The translations under genes were made by a program, and so were the position numbers. The notes under the pieces are model-generated. The model was not told the DNA's origin. It saw nothing but the letters and a program-made list of their open reading frames with translations, and did not search any database. Below, piece after piece: positions 45,799-56,667 of a stretch of 64,000 nt of DNA. Origin of the DNA: Triangularia verruculosa (Eukaryota > Ascomycota > Sordariomycetes > Sordariales > Podosporaceae); the NCBI GenBank assembly GCA_033296885.1, contig MU863994.1, positions 1 to 64,000 of the forward strand, given 5' to 3'. Position 1 is the stretch's first letter. Every line of letters begins with the position of its first letter.

Positions 45799-48700
45799 TC
45801 ATTGGTGACCCGGATATTGCAACGAATCATCCTCCGGACCTGGTGCATCATACTGCGAGTATTCAGTAGCCACAGCGGGGCCAGGCTGGTGTTGATGATC
45901 GCCCCATCCACGCGATTGGTAATACTGATAGTCGGCAGGGACAGGATGGTGAGCCTCGGGTTGTCCGGACCTTGGGGGACGGACTTGGGTGTAAGGAGGC
46001 TGCGGGCCCGGACCCTGAAATGCCGGCTGTGAGCGGTGCCCGGTTCCAGGCATGCCTCCGCTGCGTCCGCGGTACGGCTGCTGCTGCTCCTGCTGCCGCT
46101 CTTGGCTCATTTGGTAGTACCGACCTTGCGCACGCTGCAAGAACCTGGCCTTCCTATCGCCCGCGCCTGTCTTCAACACGCCGGCTTCCTTGGGCCCAAC
46201 GCTGGCAACGATTTCGCCGTTGTCGTTCACCCACATTGCGCGTAGGCCTGCTTCCTTTGCGCGTCGCGAGGCGTGGGTGCCGTAGATGTCTCGGATGTAC
46301 CTGGAGAACTCGAGGTATGCCTTTGAGACGGTCTCAAAGTGTGACACACAGAGCTTGACCTCTGCATTTGGCTTCAGCACGACCTGGTGGTCTTTGCCCT
46401 GGGCCTCATACTCAGCGAGCGCCAGCGCCGTTTGGCATGCGTTTCTGATTTGCCGGCCGTTCCAGTGGTCAAACGGGTTGTCTTTCCAGTAGTTCTCGGC
46501 GAAGGCGCCGATCCCCATCTCGTCAGGTGTAAACTTGCGGTCCTCACCGCGAAACCGTTGGCGCATCAGGCGAAGGTTGAGCTTGAACACCTCCAGCGTT
46601 TTCTGCTTGTCGAGCTCGGGGTAGTAAAGGCTGATGTGAATCCTAGAGGCAAAGGCTTCGTCAAAGTCGCCCACGCGGTTCGTTGTCAGGAACAAGATGC
46701 CGGAGTAGTACTCAAGTACCCTCAGGAATACTATTGTGTGACAGAGTCAGTATCAATTCCTCAGGCCTGCCGCGCGGGCGGTCTGTGTTAGCGGAGATTT
46801 ACCTGCTACAAGGCCATTTCTCTGAAAATCCTCCTTGGATCTTTGGGCCAGGAAAACGTCTGCCTCATCTAACAGGAGAATACATCCCCACCGACTAGCC
46901 AGCGAGAAGTTGGTTTCCAGTGAAGCTTCCACGTCTTTTGCTGTTGTCCCGAGATCACCTGATGTTACAGAAAGACTCGTGTCAGCCACGTCTTGTCCGG
47001 GACAGTGTGTCGACGCAAGAAGTCTTAGAGGCCAACTCACCACAAGTAAGCTGGAACAGAGGCTTTTTGAACTTTTCTGCCACGCCCTCTTGATGGTCAT
47101 CTTATGTTAGTGACGTATATACACGGTAGACCTTATGAGAGTTTTAAAAACTCACCAGCAGTGGTAGTCTTCCCAACTCCTGGCGCACCGTGAAGAAGTA
47201 AGATCAGTCCCTTTCCTATTTGTGAAGGATGAGCATCTGTCGCAAAAAGTCGCCAAGCACTATACGCTGGGTGTGAGAAGGTGGGCTGCCATTACCTTTG
47301 CCGCGAACAATATCGGCGTATTCCCCTTCATTCTTGGTGGACATCTTGTCACGGAAATGCTGGGTGACGAGAGATAAAATCATGTCCTTGTGGCCATCAG
47401 GTAGGACAAGTCGGTCGAACGCAGTTTTAGGTTCGCCATCCTCGTGGCTGTCGTCGCCGGCCACGCACTGGAGCTCTGAAGGCCGGACTTTTGTCAAATA
47501 GGTGAGATCTAGCTGCGCTGGTTGCAGAAATGGGAACGTTAGCAGAGCATAATTATTATCGTGAGCTGGCGTGAGCATCCGGAAGAAGAATAGGCACTTA
47601 CACCATTTCCGATTTCGAAGAACGAAACCAAAAACGCGATATGACATGATGACGAAATCGCCTTCTTCCAGGTCCATAGCTGGAGCATTGGCGTCTACTA
47701 GGCGGGGTAGGACCAGAACCGAGGGCATCTCGTCCGAGGATCTCGGCAGGAGGGAGCCCATAAACTCGCGATTCCTCTCGACTTCGACATAAGAATCATC
47801 GTGTATATTGAAGCTGTTGCAGCAGTCGGCGTCGCACATCTGTGCGTTCGCTTCTTCTTCGACATCCAATCCTATTAGCGTCTCCAATTGTGGTTTCCAG
47901 CCCTTTTTGGCGTGGTCGTCAACCGCAAACGCAGCTTCAAAGTCCACGACCACTTGGCTTTCAATATCGTCCTGGGTGACCAAAGCTGGCCCGGCGTAGT
48001 ACATGGGCTGGACACTTGCGAGGTTGACAGCCGACAAACGGAGAAATGTCTTCCCGCGGCCGACGAGGGCTTTCCACAGCTGGCTGTTGCGCCCCGACTG
48101 CTCCTGCTCTCTCGGCTGTTTAGAGACGTCACGTACACCGGAAGCTGATCCGGCTGCGGATTTCGCAGATGGGTGGAAGCGAAGAGGGTAAATTTCCAGC
48201 GAGGTAATAGGTTTCTCGCCCTCGAATCTCTGGATTCTATACGGGCTTGAAACTGGCCCTAGCTGCTTGCCGTCGAAGTCGAGATACACACAATCAAGGC
48301 AGAGAGGCGTATCCTCCTCCTTGGCAAGTGATTTGTCCAGCCACCGGGCGATGGGGTCGATGGCCCGGTGGGGAACGCTGTTCACTTTCAATATGCGGTA
48401 TGCTTGTTTTCCGTCACGTCGAATCACATACCCTCCAGGACGGAAGAGATGCCAAAGATCCGAAAAGGTGACTTTGTCGCAATTGGGACTGTTAAGATAG
48501 TTGATCCTGCCCGCGATATCTGTGTCCATGAACTCCAATAAGCATCGCCAATGGCTAAGCTCTCGAGGTTCGGCAACGTCGTGTTTGACTCCGTCATCCG
48601 GAATCACCGGACCTCCTTCGGGTGCTGTACCTTCCTTGGCAGCCCCCTTGGTGAATCGGTCTTGGAGGAGTTTAAACTCTTTCCGAATAGCCTCGTCGTA

Positions 48701-50227
48701 GTGAATCAGCCCTCTGAACGGCCGAAGTAGCACTGGGGAGGGAACATTGTCTTGGGAAAGTGTGCCGACTTTTTGAAGCAGATTGGTGATTAGCGGCGAG
48801 CTGATTCGCACACGCTCAGGAAGGGGTGGCGCCGTCTGTACCATCCTAGAGTCATCACCGGACGCTTGAGATCTCAGGTTGCCCATTAGCTTCTCCGCGG
48901 CCTTGGTATGTACCGGCCCAATTCTGTACTTTGCGGGCACCTCAAAATCGATAACAGGGTCTCCAACCAGGATGTCTAGAGCGGGGAATTCGCTTTCCAC
49001 TAAAAACGATGTAAATCCGTGGCTGAAATGGGCCCATTCTAGACGTCTAAGAATCGGTTTGTGGGGCTTTTCCGGAGCAGGTGATGGCAAACGAGATGTA
49101 GTAGCCGATGTAGGCGGCGATGTAGACGTCGATGAGATAATGCTCTCAGGCCTAGCCACATGTTCTTTCCCCCCTGGCCTTGGCGCAAAGGGATCGGCTC
49201 TTGCTGTATTGTAGGGTCTCAACGGCTCATCCTCCTCGTTGAAGTCCTCGGCCGTTGTCCCAAGACGCGCCATTCGCCTAGCTGCCCTCATCATCACCTC
49301 TTCGTCCTTGTTCCGAGCGCGTTCCTTGTTCCGAGCGCGTTCCTTGTTCCGAGCGCGTTCCTGCTTGCGAGCGCGCTTCGCAATTTTCATTCGGTACTCC
49401 AGCTCCAAGGCTTGTCTCTCAAACTCCCAAGTCTTCTGGATTAATTGGCGTCGAACTGCGTGCTCTTGGGTTGCATCGGAGTAGTCAGACAAGGAGTCCC
49501 CGTCGTCGCTACTATCCGTGCCTGCATGCTCCGGATAGTGCCCAGTTTGGCGGTGGTGGAAGGCGGTTTTACGTTCCCATTCCTTGCGTAGTCTCAAGAG
49601 CCTCTTATTGTACTGGACGTCTTCGCTCATCTTACGTTGGGCTTCGTCCTCGACCTTGCTCAGCCATTTCCGTCCATCAAGGTATGCCGTGTTATCAAGC
49701 AGCAATGCCTCTTTGCGCCGTCGCTCCTCTTGCTTCCAGAGCTGCCTTTCCACCCTGACGCCGTGTGTTTCTCTCGCGCGCTCCCAACGTTCCGGGAGCG
49801 CTTCGCTCATAGGCTTCGACTTGGTGCTCTGCTCCAGTTCCAGAAGCCGATTCCGCAATGCTTCCATCTCGGCCATGGCATCAGCATCTGCATTGATGTC
49901 TGTAATATCTTTTTCGATTCTGCGTTGATCATGGCTGCTTCGCTCCCATTCTCCCGACTTGTTTTCGAAAGTGCCCGCATCATGTGCCGCCGATTTGGCA
50001 GGACCGTCGACTGGGGTTTCTTTTGGCTTGTCGTTCGACTCAGGGTTGTCGATGTTGGCCTCCGAGTGTGACGCCGACTCAGGAGACAAAAGCCCTTCCG
50101 CATCGAAGTCGACGTCCCTGTAACGCCTAATTAGAGCCATTGGTAAGGGGAACATTGGTTCGGTTAACTGTGTCGCTGCACTAGCTCTGGCAGCAGCGGC
50201 ATTTTCAGATGGTGTTGTGTCTGCCAT
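45799..50227 (-). CDS. AAA-family ATPase with N-terminal DUF7025-type region
   Basis: Six exons (50227-47602, 47517-47296, 47215-47156, 47088-47041, 46958-46803, 46730-45799) encode 1347 residues. The frame is also open to an ATG at 50347; 50227 (MADTTPSENAA) is preferred. A charged, coiled-coil-rich N-terminus includes hexapeptide repeats ERARNK. The middle shows FRPGGYVIRRDGKQAYRILK, CVYLDFDGKQLGPV and FEGEKPITSLEIYPLRFHP, typical of the DUF7025 region before fungal AAA domains. The AAA core has Walker A GAPGVGKTTTAEGVAEKF, Walker B CILLLDEADVFLAQR and sensor FLTTNRVGDFDEAFASRI. The tail is Gln/Pro/Gly-rich. Substrate is unknown. Intron 47518-47601 is 84 nt, lacks an in-frame stop, and would read through if retained. 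Confidence 0.88.
49303..49374. repeat. 18-bp tandem repeat, four units, inside AAA gene
   Basis: Units of GTTCCTTGTTCCGAGCGC, two identical and two diverged; on the coding strand they give ERARNK hexapeptides within a charged helix. Confidence 0.9.
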
Positions 50228-50661
50228 AGTGTGGGACAAAGCTGTGGACAAATGGGGGTAGGCAGCGAAAAGCCGAAGGGAGGAGGGGAAAATCTTTGAA
50301 GCAATCTTGGGAGAAATGGACAGGGGACTTTTGTCACTGGAGATCACTGTTTGGGCTGCTATCGTCTAACGAGGATTGGGCCGCAAGCAGGCAGAAAGAA
50401 ACACTGCAGCTCATCTGCCGCCACAAGCGCGGGGAATACTCAGGTGTGGGCAGTCGCCTTGGCTTCCATCTCAAATGGGACTCCCTCCAAGGAGAGGAAG
50501 CGTCGCGGTGTGGCATCCCCCGCCTTCGTGGCTGCCATTCTCGTTCACTCCAAAAAATGTTGCATGATTACAACGTAAAACCTCTGTCGCAAGGACGCAA
50601 CCCCGGGCAATCTGGCCCCAACCAATTCACAAACCTTGAATCGAAGATCTCGTCGAGTTCA
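50228..50661. promoter_or_regulatory. Divergent promoter, AAA ATPase / STAND-like gene
   Basis: 434 bp between start codons. If the AAA gene starts at 50347 the shared region shrinks to about 315 bp. No element is recognised. Confidence 0.55.
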
Positions 50662-53130
50662 ATGGCGAACGCCTTGACTGATGCCACCCAGGCCTCTGGC
50701 GGCCAGTCTCTTGAGGTTGAATTCATCCAGTACAACCTTCCAAAATACCACGCTTACTACGGTAATCCCGACACCCGGTACGACGAGCAAAGCCGCCGCT
50801 ATGTTGCCAAAACTACCGTGCCCTCGACCGTCTTGCCAGTCGTCAGCCAGGCTCCAGCTAGTAATGAAACCAAGCAATTAGAGAATAGTGCGCCGGGCGT
50901 CATGACCTACTGGAACATGATCTTTCCGTCCGCGATGGAGAAATTCAGGTTGGGTTGCACCACACCCAGTTGTGAGCAGCCTGTCCGTGATATTGCCGGC
51001 CTCAGGACGTGGACGGAGGTCTATGACAAGCTCAGGCTCGCCCGTGATACTTACACTGAGCTCACAGGGACTACCGGTCGTCTTCGTCGCGTTTGGAGAT
51101 GGACGGCGGACAATATTGTTGAACCTGCGCGTCTTGCCACGAAGGTCGTTCCCCAGATGGATATCGTCACGCCCGTTCTCGGCGCGGTGCTGATTATCCT
51201 TGAGGCTATCAAGAAAGGTGCAGAGGTCCGCAAGGAGACGCTGCGCGCCTTTGATGACTTAGAGGACGTTTTCGCGGATGTTGAGGTGTTTCTGGAAACC
51301 TTCCAGAATGAAAGATCAGTGATCGATCACGCCATAGCTCTAGTCGTGGCGGTGCTAGAAGCAGTGGTAAGAGCGGTCAGATTCTTCACACGTCCAGGAT
51401 GTGAGTCTTCTCCCCCTTCTAACATGTTTTTCTAGGGTGGTATTTAAAAAGTAGTTCGCAGTGATTCGAGGGCTTAAGTCGATCGTAAAGGGGAAAGACT
51501 ATGAGGCTCCCCTCCTTGAAAGCCTTACTGCTATCACTACTCGCAGTAAGAGTTTAATGGCTTGGGCGGTCAAAACCCATATCCGAGACTTTGCACAATG
51601 TATGTCCCTATCGGTAGCCACCTGCCGCTCTGCAAGGTATCTGGGCCGCTTTTACAGTACAACCCCGCTGACAAGACCCCCATGGAGACTCGAACGCAAC
51701 GCGTCGGATACATCAACTTATCCTCAACAATCAGGAGCACATTGCGATCAGAGTTGACCTCGTTCATGCAGGTGTGGATGAAGTGTCAAGCCAAAACAGG
51801 TTCATCATCTCTCAGAACGAGCGGAGCAAGAATGTGCAAGATGGGATGAATGCCACCCTTGCCCTCTTGATGGACAAGCACGAAGAAACCAAGCGGGAAT
51901 TGCACTTTCTCCGGAGCCAGAACAGAGAGCAGCAAAGTAAAACCCCGTCCTCCACTACTCCAAGCGCGAACTTATTATGTCTTGATCACTAACCTTGTAC
52001 TCTTCTCCCTCGCAGAAATTCTGGCAGCAGGTCAGCGGGAGATATCCCGTCTCGGCGACATCATTGTGAGAAGCGTGTCACCATTGCCAGGAAGCGCGAA
52101 GTCCAGCGGGCTTCATCCGCCACCACCCCTCCAACACTCTGCTCAGTCATATTTCCAAGAACACGACGGATTCTGCCAAGGGGACCTGTGGGCATTGCTA
52201 CGGGTGCCCTACGACATTGAGATTGCCGATGCGGACGATATCGAAGAGAAACGAGAGCATCTTGCCGCGGTGGACCGTGCTCGAATGGAGCAGATCGTCC
52301 ACACTCAGAAATTTCAACAGTGGATCATATCACCGGACTCAACCAAGCTGCTGATCCACGGCAATCTCAGCCCAGTAAGATCCATGGAGACATCGTCCCT
52401 GTCGCTATTCTGTGCGACGCTGGCCAAGGCATTCCGCTCTCGCCCGCGGTACCTCTGCCTTGTCTGGTTTTGCGGCCGCCACATTGGCAACACTGGTGAC
52501 AGCGACGATGAATCCGACGTGGAGAGCAGATTTGATGGCCTGGATTACGATGATAGTAGCTCAGACGAATACCACCATCATTGCTCCTCCTTCCATCGGA
52601 ATGAGGTGCACCAAGATGCGAGGACAAAGAAGGGAACCATTAGACGCATGGTACAGAGCCTGATCGGTCAATTGCTGAGCGACCACGACTTTGGGCTGTC
52701 GTATTCGTTAGTTCCAAGTGCTGACGTGGCTTTGATTGAGGACGGCGACCTGGAGGAACTCGCCCTTCTTCTACGCTGGTTGGTGCAACAACTACCCGAG
52801 GAAGTGACGCTCGTCTTCCTGATTGATGGGATTATTTTCTATGAGCGTGAGGAATTTGAAGGCCCCATGCTGGACATACTTGGTGATATTCTGGGCTTCA
52901 CCGCTACCAACGATATATCAGCCACAGTAAAGGTTCTCGTGACAAGCCCATGGCCGACTACTACGGTGCGGACAGCGTTCCAGGAAGGGCATCCAGGCGA
53001 CGACACAGGTTGGCCGTCTGGAGGAAGGGACTCCATCTTGTCGACGGAAATGATACAGCTTTCTCAGGTCGACACCAGTATGGACCGATTGAATCGAGAA
53101 CTGCAAGAGTTAGGGGCCGAAGATATATAA
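50662..53130 (+). CDS. STAND/NLR-like protein lacking a canonical P-loop
   Basis: Exons 50662-51400, 51462-51599, 51676-51936 and 52016-53130 give 750 residues; phases agree, although the second intron's branch point is weak. The N-terminal part holds LRLARDTYTELTGTTGRLRR, IVTPVLGAVLIILEAIKKGA and FDDLEDVFADVEVFLETFQ, resembling the helical N-terminal region of fungal STAND proteins. A coiled-coil linker follows (LLMDKHEETKRELHFLRSQN). Near residue 480 WIISPDSTKLLIHGNLSPVR is placed like a nucleotide-binding P-loop, but it lacks GK[S/T]. A later LVFLIDGIIFYERE resembles a Walker B strand. So it looks like an NLR-type scaffold that may not bind ATP normally. It is divergent from an AAA ATPase and lies 3.5 kb from an alpha/beta hydrolase-NACHT gene. 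Function unknown. Confidence 0.72.
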
Positions 53131-53715
53131 AGATAGGTACCTAGCTCTAGGGAATTTGTGGTGTCTGTTTTATCCAGAGCGCGCGCTGGCATTGATCTGT
53201 GTTTGTTGATTGGAGCGCAGCTCCAAAGTCATTGCTGGAATCTGATAATGTAAGTAGTGGCTGGAGCGAAGCTCTATTTACTGCAAATACATAAGGAAAA
53301 CCGCTACACGTAGTAGGCCTTGACGGCCAATTAGGCCTCCTATGAGCCCGTTCAGTGGTTTATACCGGTAGTTCGGAGTTAACTTTCGAAGACTGGGTGG
53401 ACCCCAAGTAAAAAAGCAGAGCAAAGTGGACTGGTCGAAGGGATGGAGCTTCGCTCCAGACCTTCTGGAAACCGATTCGGGCCGCCCGGCGGACCGGCAT
53501 CGGTTTTGCAGTCAAGGCATCTTGGTGTCATTGACTTGGCACTCGGCATAAAACACCTCCGATCAGACGTTGCATTACGAGGTGGTAGCCCCAGGCAGCT
53601 ATCCACGCCAGACCTACATTTTGACAATCTTAGATGTGAATCTTAAATACTGCCTCCCTCAACTGAATGCTTGAGGAAGGACAACAAGTCTTACACCATA
53701 TTCCCAGCCCCCACA
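53131..53715. other. Intergenic region with short hairpin repeats
   Basis: 585 bp containing three TGGAGC-N3-GCTCCA-like hairpins (53210-53226, 53262-53274, 53444-53458). No gene seen. Confidence 0.7.
53210..53458. repeat. Three dispersed TGGAGC-N3-GCTCCA hairpins
   Basis: The copies are TTGGAGC-GCA-GCTCCAA (53210-53226), a shorter one with GAGC-GAA-GCTC arms (around 53262-53274), and TGGAGC-TTC-GCTCCA (53444-53458). The first and third have perfect arms. They may be small mobile palindromes or transcript hairpins. Confidence 0.7.
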
Positions 53716-54297
53716 ATGACCCGTGCAGTAAGATACAACTTTGCCTGCTCCCTCGACGGCTTTATCGCCACACCCACCGGCTCCTACGGCTGGATCGTTG
53801 ATGACAATACCATCGACTGGGAGGAGCACTACGCTCAGTTCAAGTACTTTGTCATGGGCCGCAAGACGTACGAGACGTATGAAGCTATGGGTCCGGTTGA
53901 TAACCCGCTGCGAAAGTACTATGGCACGGGGCAGGTGATTGTTGTCAGTGGCACCTTGGACAAGTCCGTCGAGACACAGGTAGAGGTGGTCAAACTTGAC
54001 GACTTGGCCTCATTCGTCAAAGCGCTCAAAGAGAAAGAAGGTGATGATGGGGATATCTGGCTGGTGGGCGGGGGAAAGCTAGCGGGGTTGATGCTGAGGC
54101 TGGGATTGGTTGATACAGTCGAGCCAGCGATTATGCCGGTGGTGTTGGGTGAGGGGCTGAAGACGTTTGATGTGATTGGACATGGGACGGAAGAGGGGTG
54201 GAAGTTGGATTTGAGGACGGCGGAGAGGAAAGTGACGGGGATTGTGATATTGACCTACAAGGTTGTTTATGGGAGCTCTTCAGATGGAGAAGACTGA
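53716..54297 (+). CDS. RibD C-terminal / dihydrofolate reductase-like protein
   Basis: A single exon of 193 residues from the ATG at 53716; an earlier in-frame ATG at 53671 is less likely because the fold begins MTRAVRYNFACSLDGFIATP. Seen: the SLDGFIA motif, WEEHYAQFKYFVMGRKTYE, and DIWLVGGGKLAGLMLRLGLV with the Gly-rich NADPH-binding turn, then IMPVVLGEGLKTFD. This is the short stand-alone RibD_C/DHFR-like reductase family, usually NAD(P)H-dependent. Such proteins seldom act in riboflavin synthesis itself in fungi, and the substrate is unknown. The gene converges on the mannosyltransferase gene with 176 bp between stops. Confidence 0.85.
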   Translation: MTRAVRYNFACSLDGFIATPTGSYGWIVDDNTIDWEEHYAQFKYFVMGRKTYETYEAMGPVDNPLRKYYGTGQVIVVSGTLDKSVETQVEVVKLDDLASFVKALKEKEGDDGDIWLVGGGKLAGLMLRLGLVDTVEPAIMPVVLGEGLKTFDVIGHGTEEGWKLDLRTAERKVTGIVILTYKVVYGSSSDGED

Positions 54298-54473
54298 GAA
54301 AAAAGATATGGGTACCTACTGGAGATACAGTTCTTTGTGTCGTCTTTGAGTCCAGCTCTATGTTGCATAAGGTACCAAGCAAAATTCTAGTAGCCTAACG
54401 CCGCGTATGCCGACCTGATAAATAGTCTTTGAAACCTCTACCCATGACACCATACCCAAACAGAATCCCACAA

Positions 54474-55948
54474 TCAAACAACTTTCTTTCCTTCATTATC
54501 AAATCCAACAGTATAAGGCCACCTCCTCCGCCGCAAATCCCACCAGCTCGCCCTCGTCCACGCCGCCGGCTGCTGCATCCTCTCCAGACAAATTCCCCTA
54601 TTATTCCTCATCCTAAAATCATCCGAATTTCCCAGCCCACACTCACATCTGCACCCAAACCCGCCTTCCTGTTCTTCGGTCATCTTTTGACTTGCCTCCC
54701 CAATCATCACATCATCCAACAGCTGCCTCCCTTTTGCATTCTGCGGGCACTGCCAAAACGGGTGATGGTAATATCCAATATCGCTGAAGTGGTGCAGCTC
54801 CTTCGCCTCGAGGAGCAGGTGCACAGCCAGCGAATGCACCGGCGCGTCACCCCATCTCTCCCGATAAAAGCCCCCTGATTTATCCAAATGTTTAAACAAT
54901 CTTTGGTATTGATCCCCTCTGAAGAAGTCGAGGTCGGCAATTTCAAAGTTGGACCAGTAATGACATAGATTCCATTTCTCGCCCTTGATGTTGTAGTGTT
55001 CTCGTCGAAGCATTTTGCCTAGCAGCCAGCGGATAGGTGCTGGCTTTAGGAGCCAGTTTGTCTCTGTGTCAATCATGGCTTTCCAGTTGGGGTGCATGGG
55101 AATGTTATTTTGTGTGCGGAATTCATCCACCGCTCGGAATAAGGAGGGGCAAGTGTTGGGCTCTTCCCACAGGGCAACTGTGTAGCCGTATTTTTTGCCG
55201 CGGCGGGCCATCTCGAGGAAGGGGTCATAGGTGAGGGAGCAGCTGTAGCTTACGCCTGGTTCGAGACGCCAGTAGTATTTGTATTCCTTCAGAGCTTCGA
55301 GGCTGTAGAATTCACTGTTTGCTCGAGTCAGTTATTGTTCCAGCAACTTGATGTGGTAACAGAAAATACCTACCCAGAATAAAACCGGCACATGTGATGA
55401 TACCCTGCAATCTGCCCTTTATACACCCCATCTGCCTCCTGCTGTTTCAAATATTTGTTCATCACCTCCTCGGTCAACCCCTCAGTTGGTCCCCATATCC
55501 CCTCGGGTATAACTTCGAACTTTGCCTCCCCGCTAACCGTCTCCTTCATCACCCTCATGAACTCCTCGCTCCATGGCTCATTATTCAGGAATAACACCGG
55601 GTATTTGAACCACTTATTGAACTTATCCTCCACATTCCGTATTGTTGCCCTGGCCTCCTGCAACTCGCTGTTCCTCGCCAACATCACCAGCACCGCGTTC
55701 TCTCTCGGCCGCGTCACCAATTTCGAAACATCTTGGCATCCAATCGTGAATGGCTCGTCGAGATTATGCTGTTCGGCTGGACGAGGGATCGATAGTGAGA
55801 CCTGGCTGTGGTAGAACGCTTCGAGGACAGAGAGGAGGAGGATCAGCGCCGAGACTTTGAACAGGAATCTGACCCGCCTGGAACGGAAAAGACGTCGAGA
55901 TATCGATGATGTAGGGCCGAGAAGAAACGGAGCGGAGAGAAACTTCAT
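54474..55948 (-). CDS. GT15 alpha-1,2-mannosyltransferase (KRE2/MNT1/KTR family)
   Basis: Exons 55948-55374 and 55314-54474 encode 471 residues; the intron is GTAGGT...AACTGAC...AACAG. A basic N-terminus and one hydrophobic segment (VRFLFKVSALILLLSVLEAF, about residues 26-45) make it a type II Golgi membrane protein. Family motifs: NAVLVMLARNSELQEARATI, FEVIPEGIWGPTEG, YYWRLEPGVSYSCSLTYDPF, WNLCHYWSNFEIADLDFFRG and GGFYRERWGDAPVHSLAVHL. These enzymes add alpha-1,2-mannose from GDP-mannose to O- and N-linked glycans and so build cell-wall mannoproteins. The C-terminus ends in a Cys-rich region (GGFGCRCECGLGN) and a basic segment. Which of the KTR paralogs it is cannot be told. Confidence 0.93.
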
Positions 55949-56667
55949 CGTTCCGGGTGGTGGCGACAGTGGTGGTGTTGTCGTGGGGGCATCTTGTCAA
56001 GATGATGTTGAACTTGAAAGTTCAAAACGCGAGAAAATGGCACCCTGAGTCGAAATTGGGATTACGTCGGACGAGAGAATGGTCGTGGGGCTAGACAGGG
56101 GTTTGGCTCCTTTGCAGGGTGTGATCAAGGTGGAGTCCGAGTCTTGGGCCAAGATGATATCGACAAGGGGGCTAAGGAAGTGCCAAGATATATGAGTGAT
56201 GGATGTAACCCCAACCCAGGGTTGACATGCTCCATGATTATTCTACAGCTCCCGACCGCCAACCCTACTACCTAGGCCTTATCCGACGAGCTGTTAAGAT
56301 GGTTGGGAGATCTGGCGTGAAAGTGAATGCGGATGCGTTGACTGTAAAGTAAACACCGACTGCAGGATGTGGCTGAACAGCGGTTCTCTTATTGGCTCGA
56401 TAAGGAGGGGGCGATGCGCTCGTCAGGTGCATTCAGGCTTCGATGTGGGGATGAATCGGACGAGAACTCCCCTCATTTCCAGTACTTCACTGAAAAATGC
56501 GCAACGGAAAGTCTGTTTTCATCGAGCAACAGGGTGACAACGGTAGGTGCGCGACAGCAGAAACCCCAAGACCTGTTCCCGTTTCTCCAATACTCCTGCT
56601 CGGCTGCCCCCGATGCTTCGTTTCTTGTGTGTCTGACCTTTGGGTTTGCTAATTACCTCAAAACCAG
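55949..56667. other. Divergent region; probably holds the missing 5' exon of the NLR gene
   Basis: 719 bp. One possible first exon of the rightward gene ends at a GTAGGT donor at 56543, in frame from an ATG at 56414. An intron to the ACCAG acceptor at 56667 would keep phase, but the peptide is not recognisable, so this is only a candidate. Confidence 0.4.

Noticed and set aside
49303..49374. Possible CRISPR-like array
   Set aside because: A coding tandem repeat without spacers, in a fungal nuclear genome.
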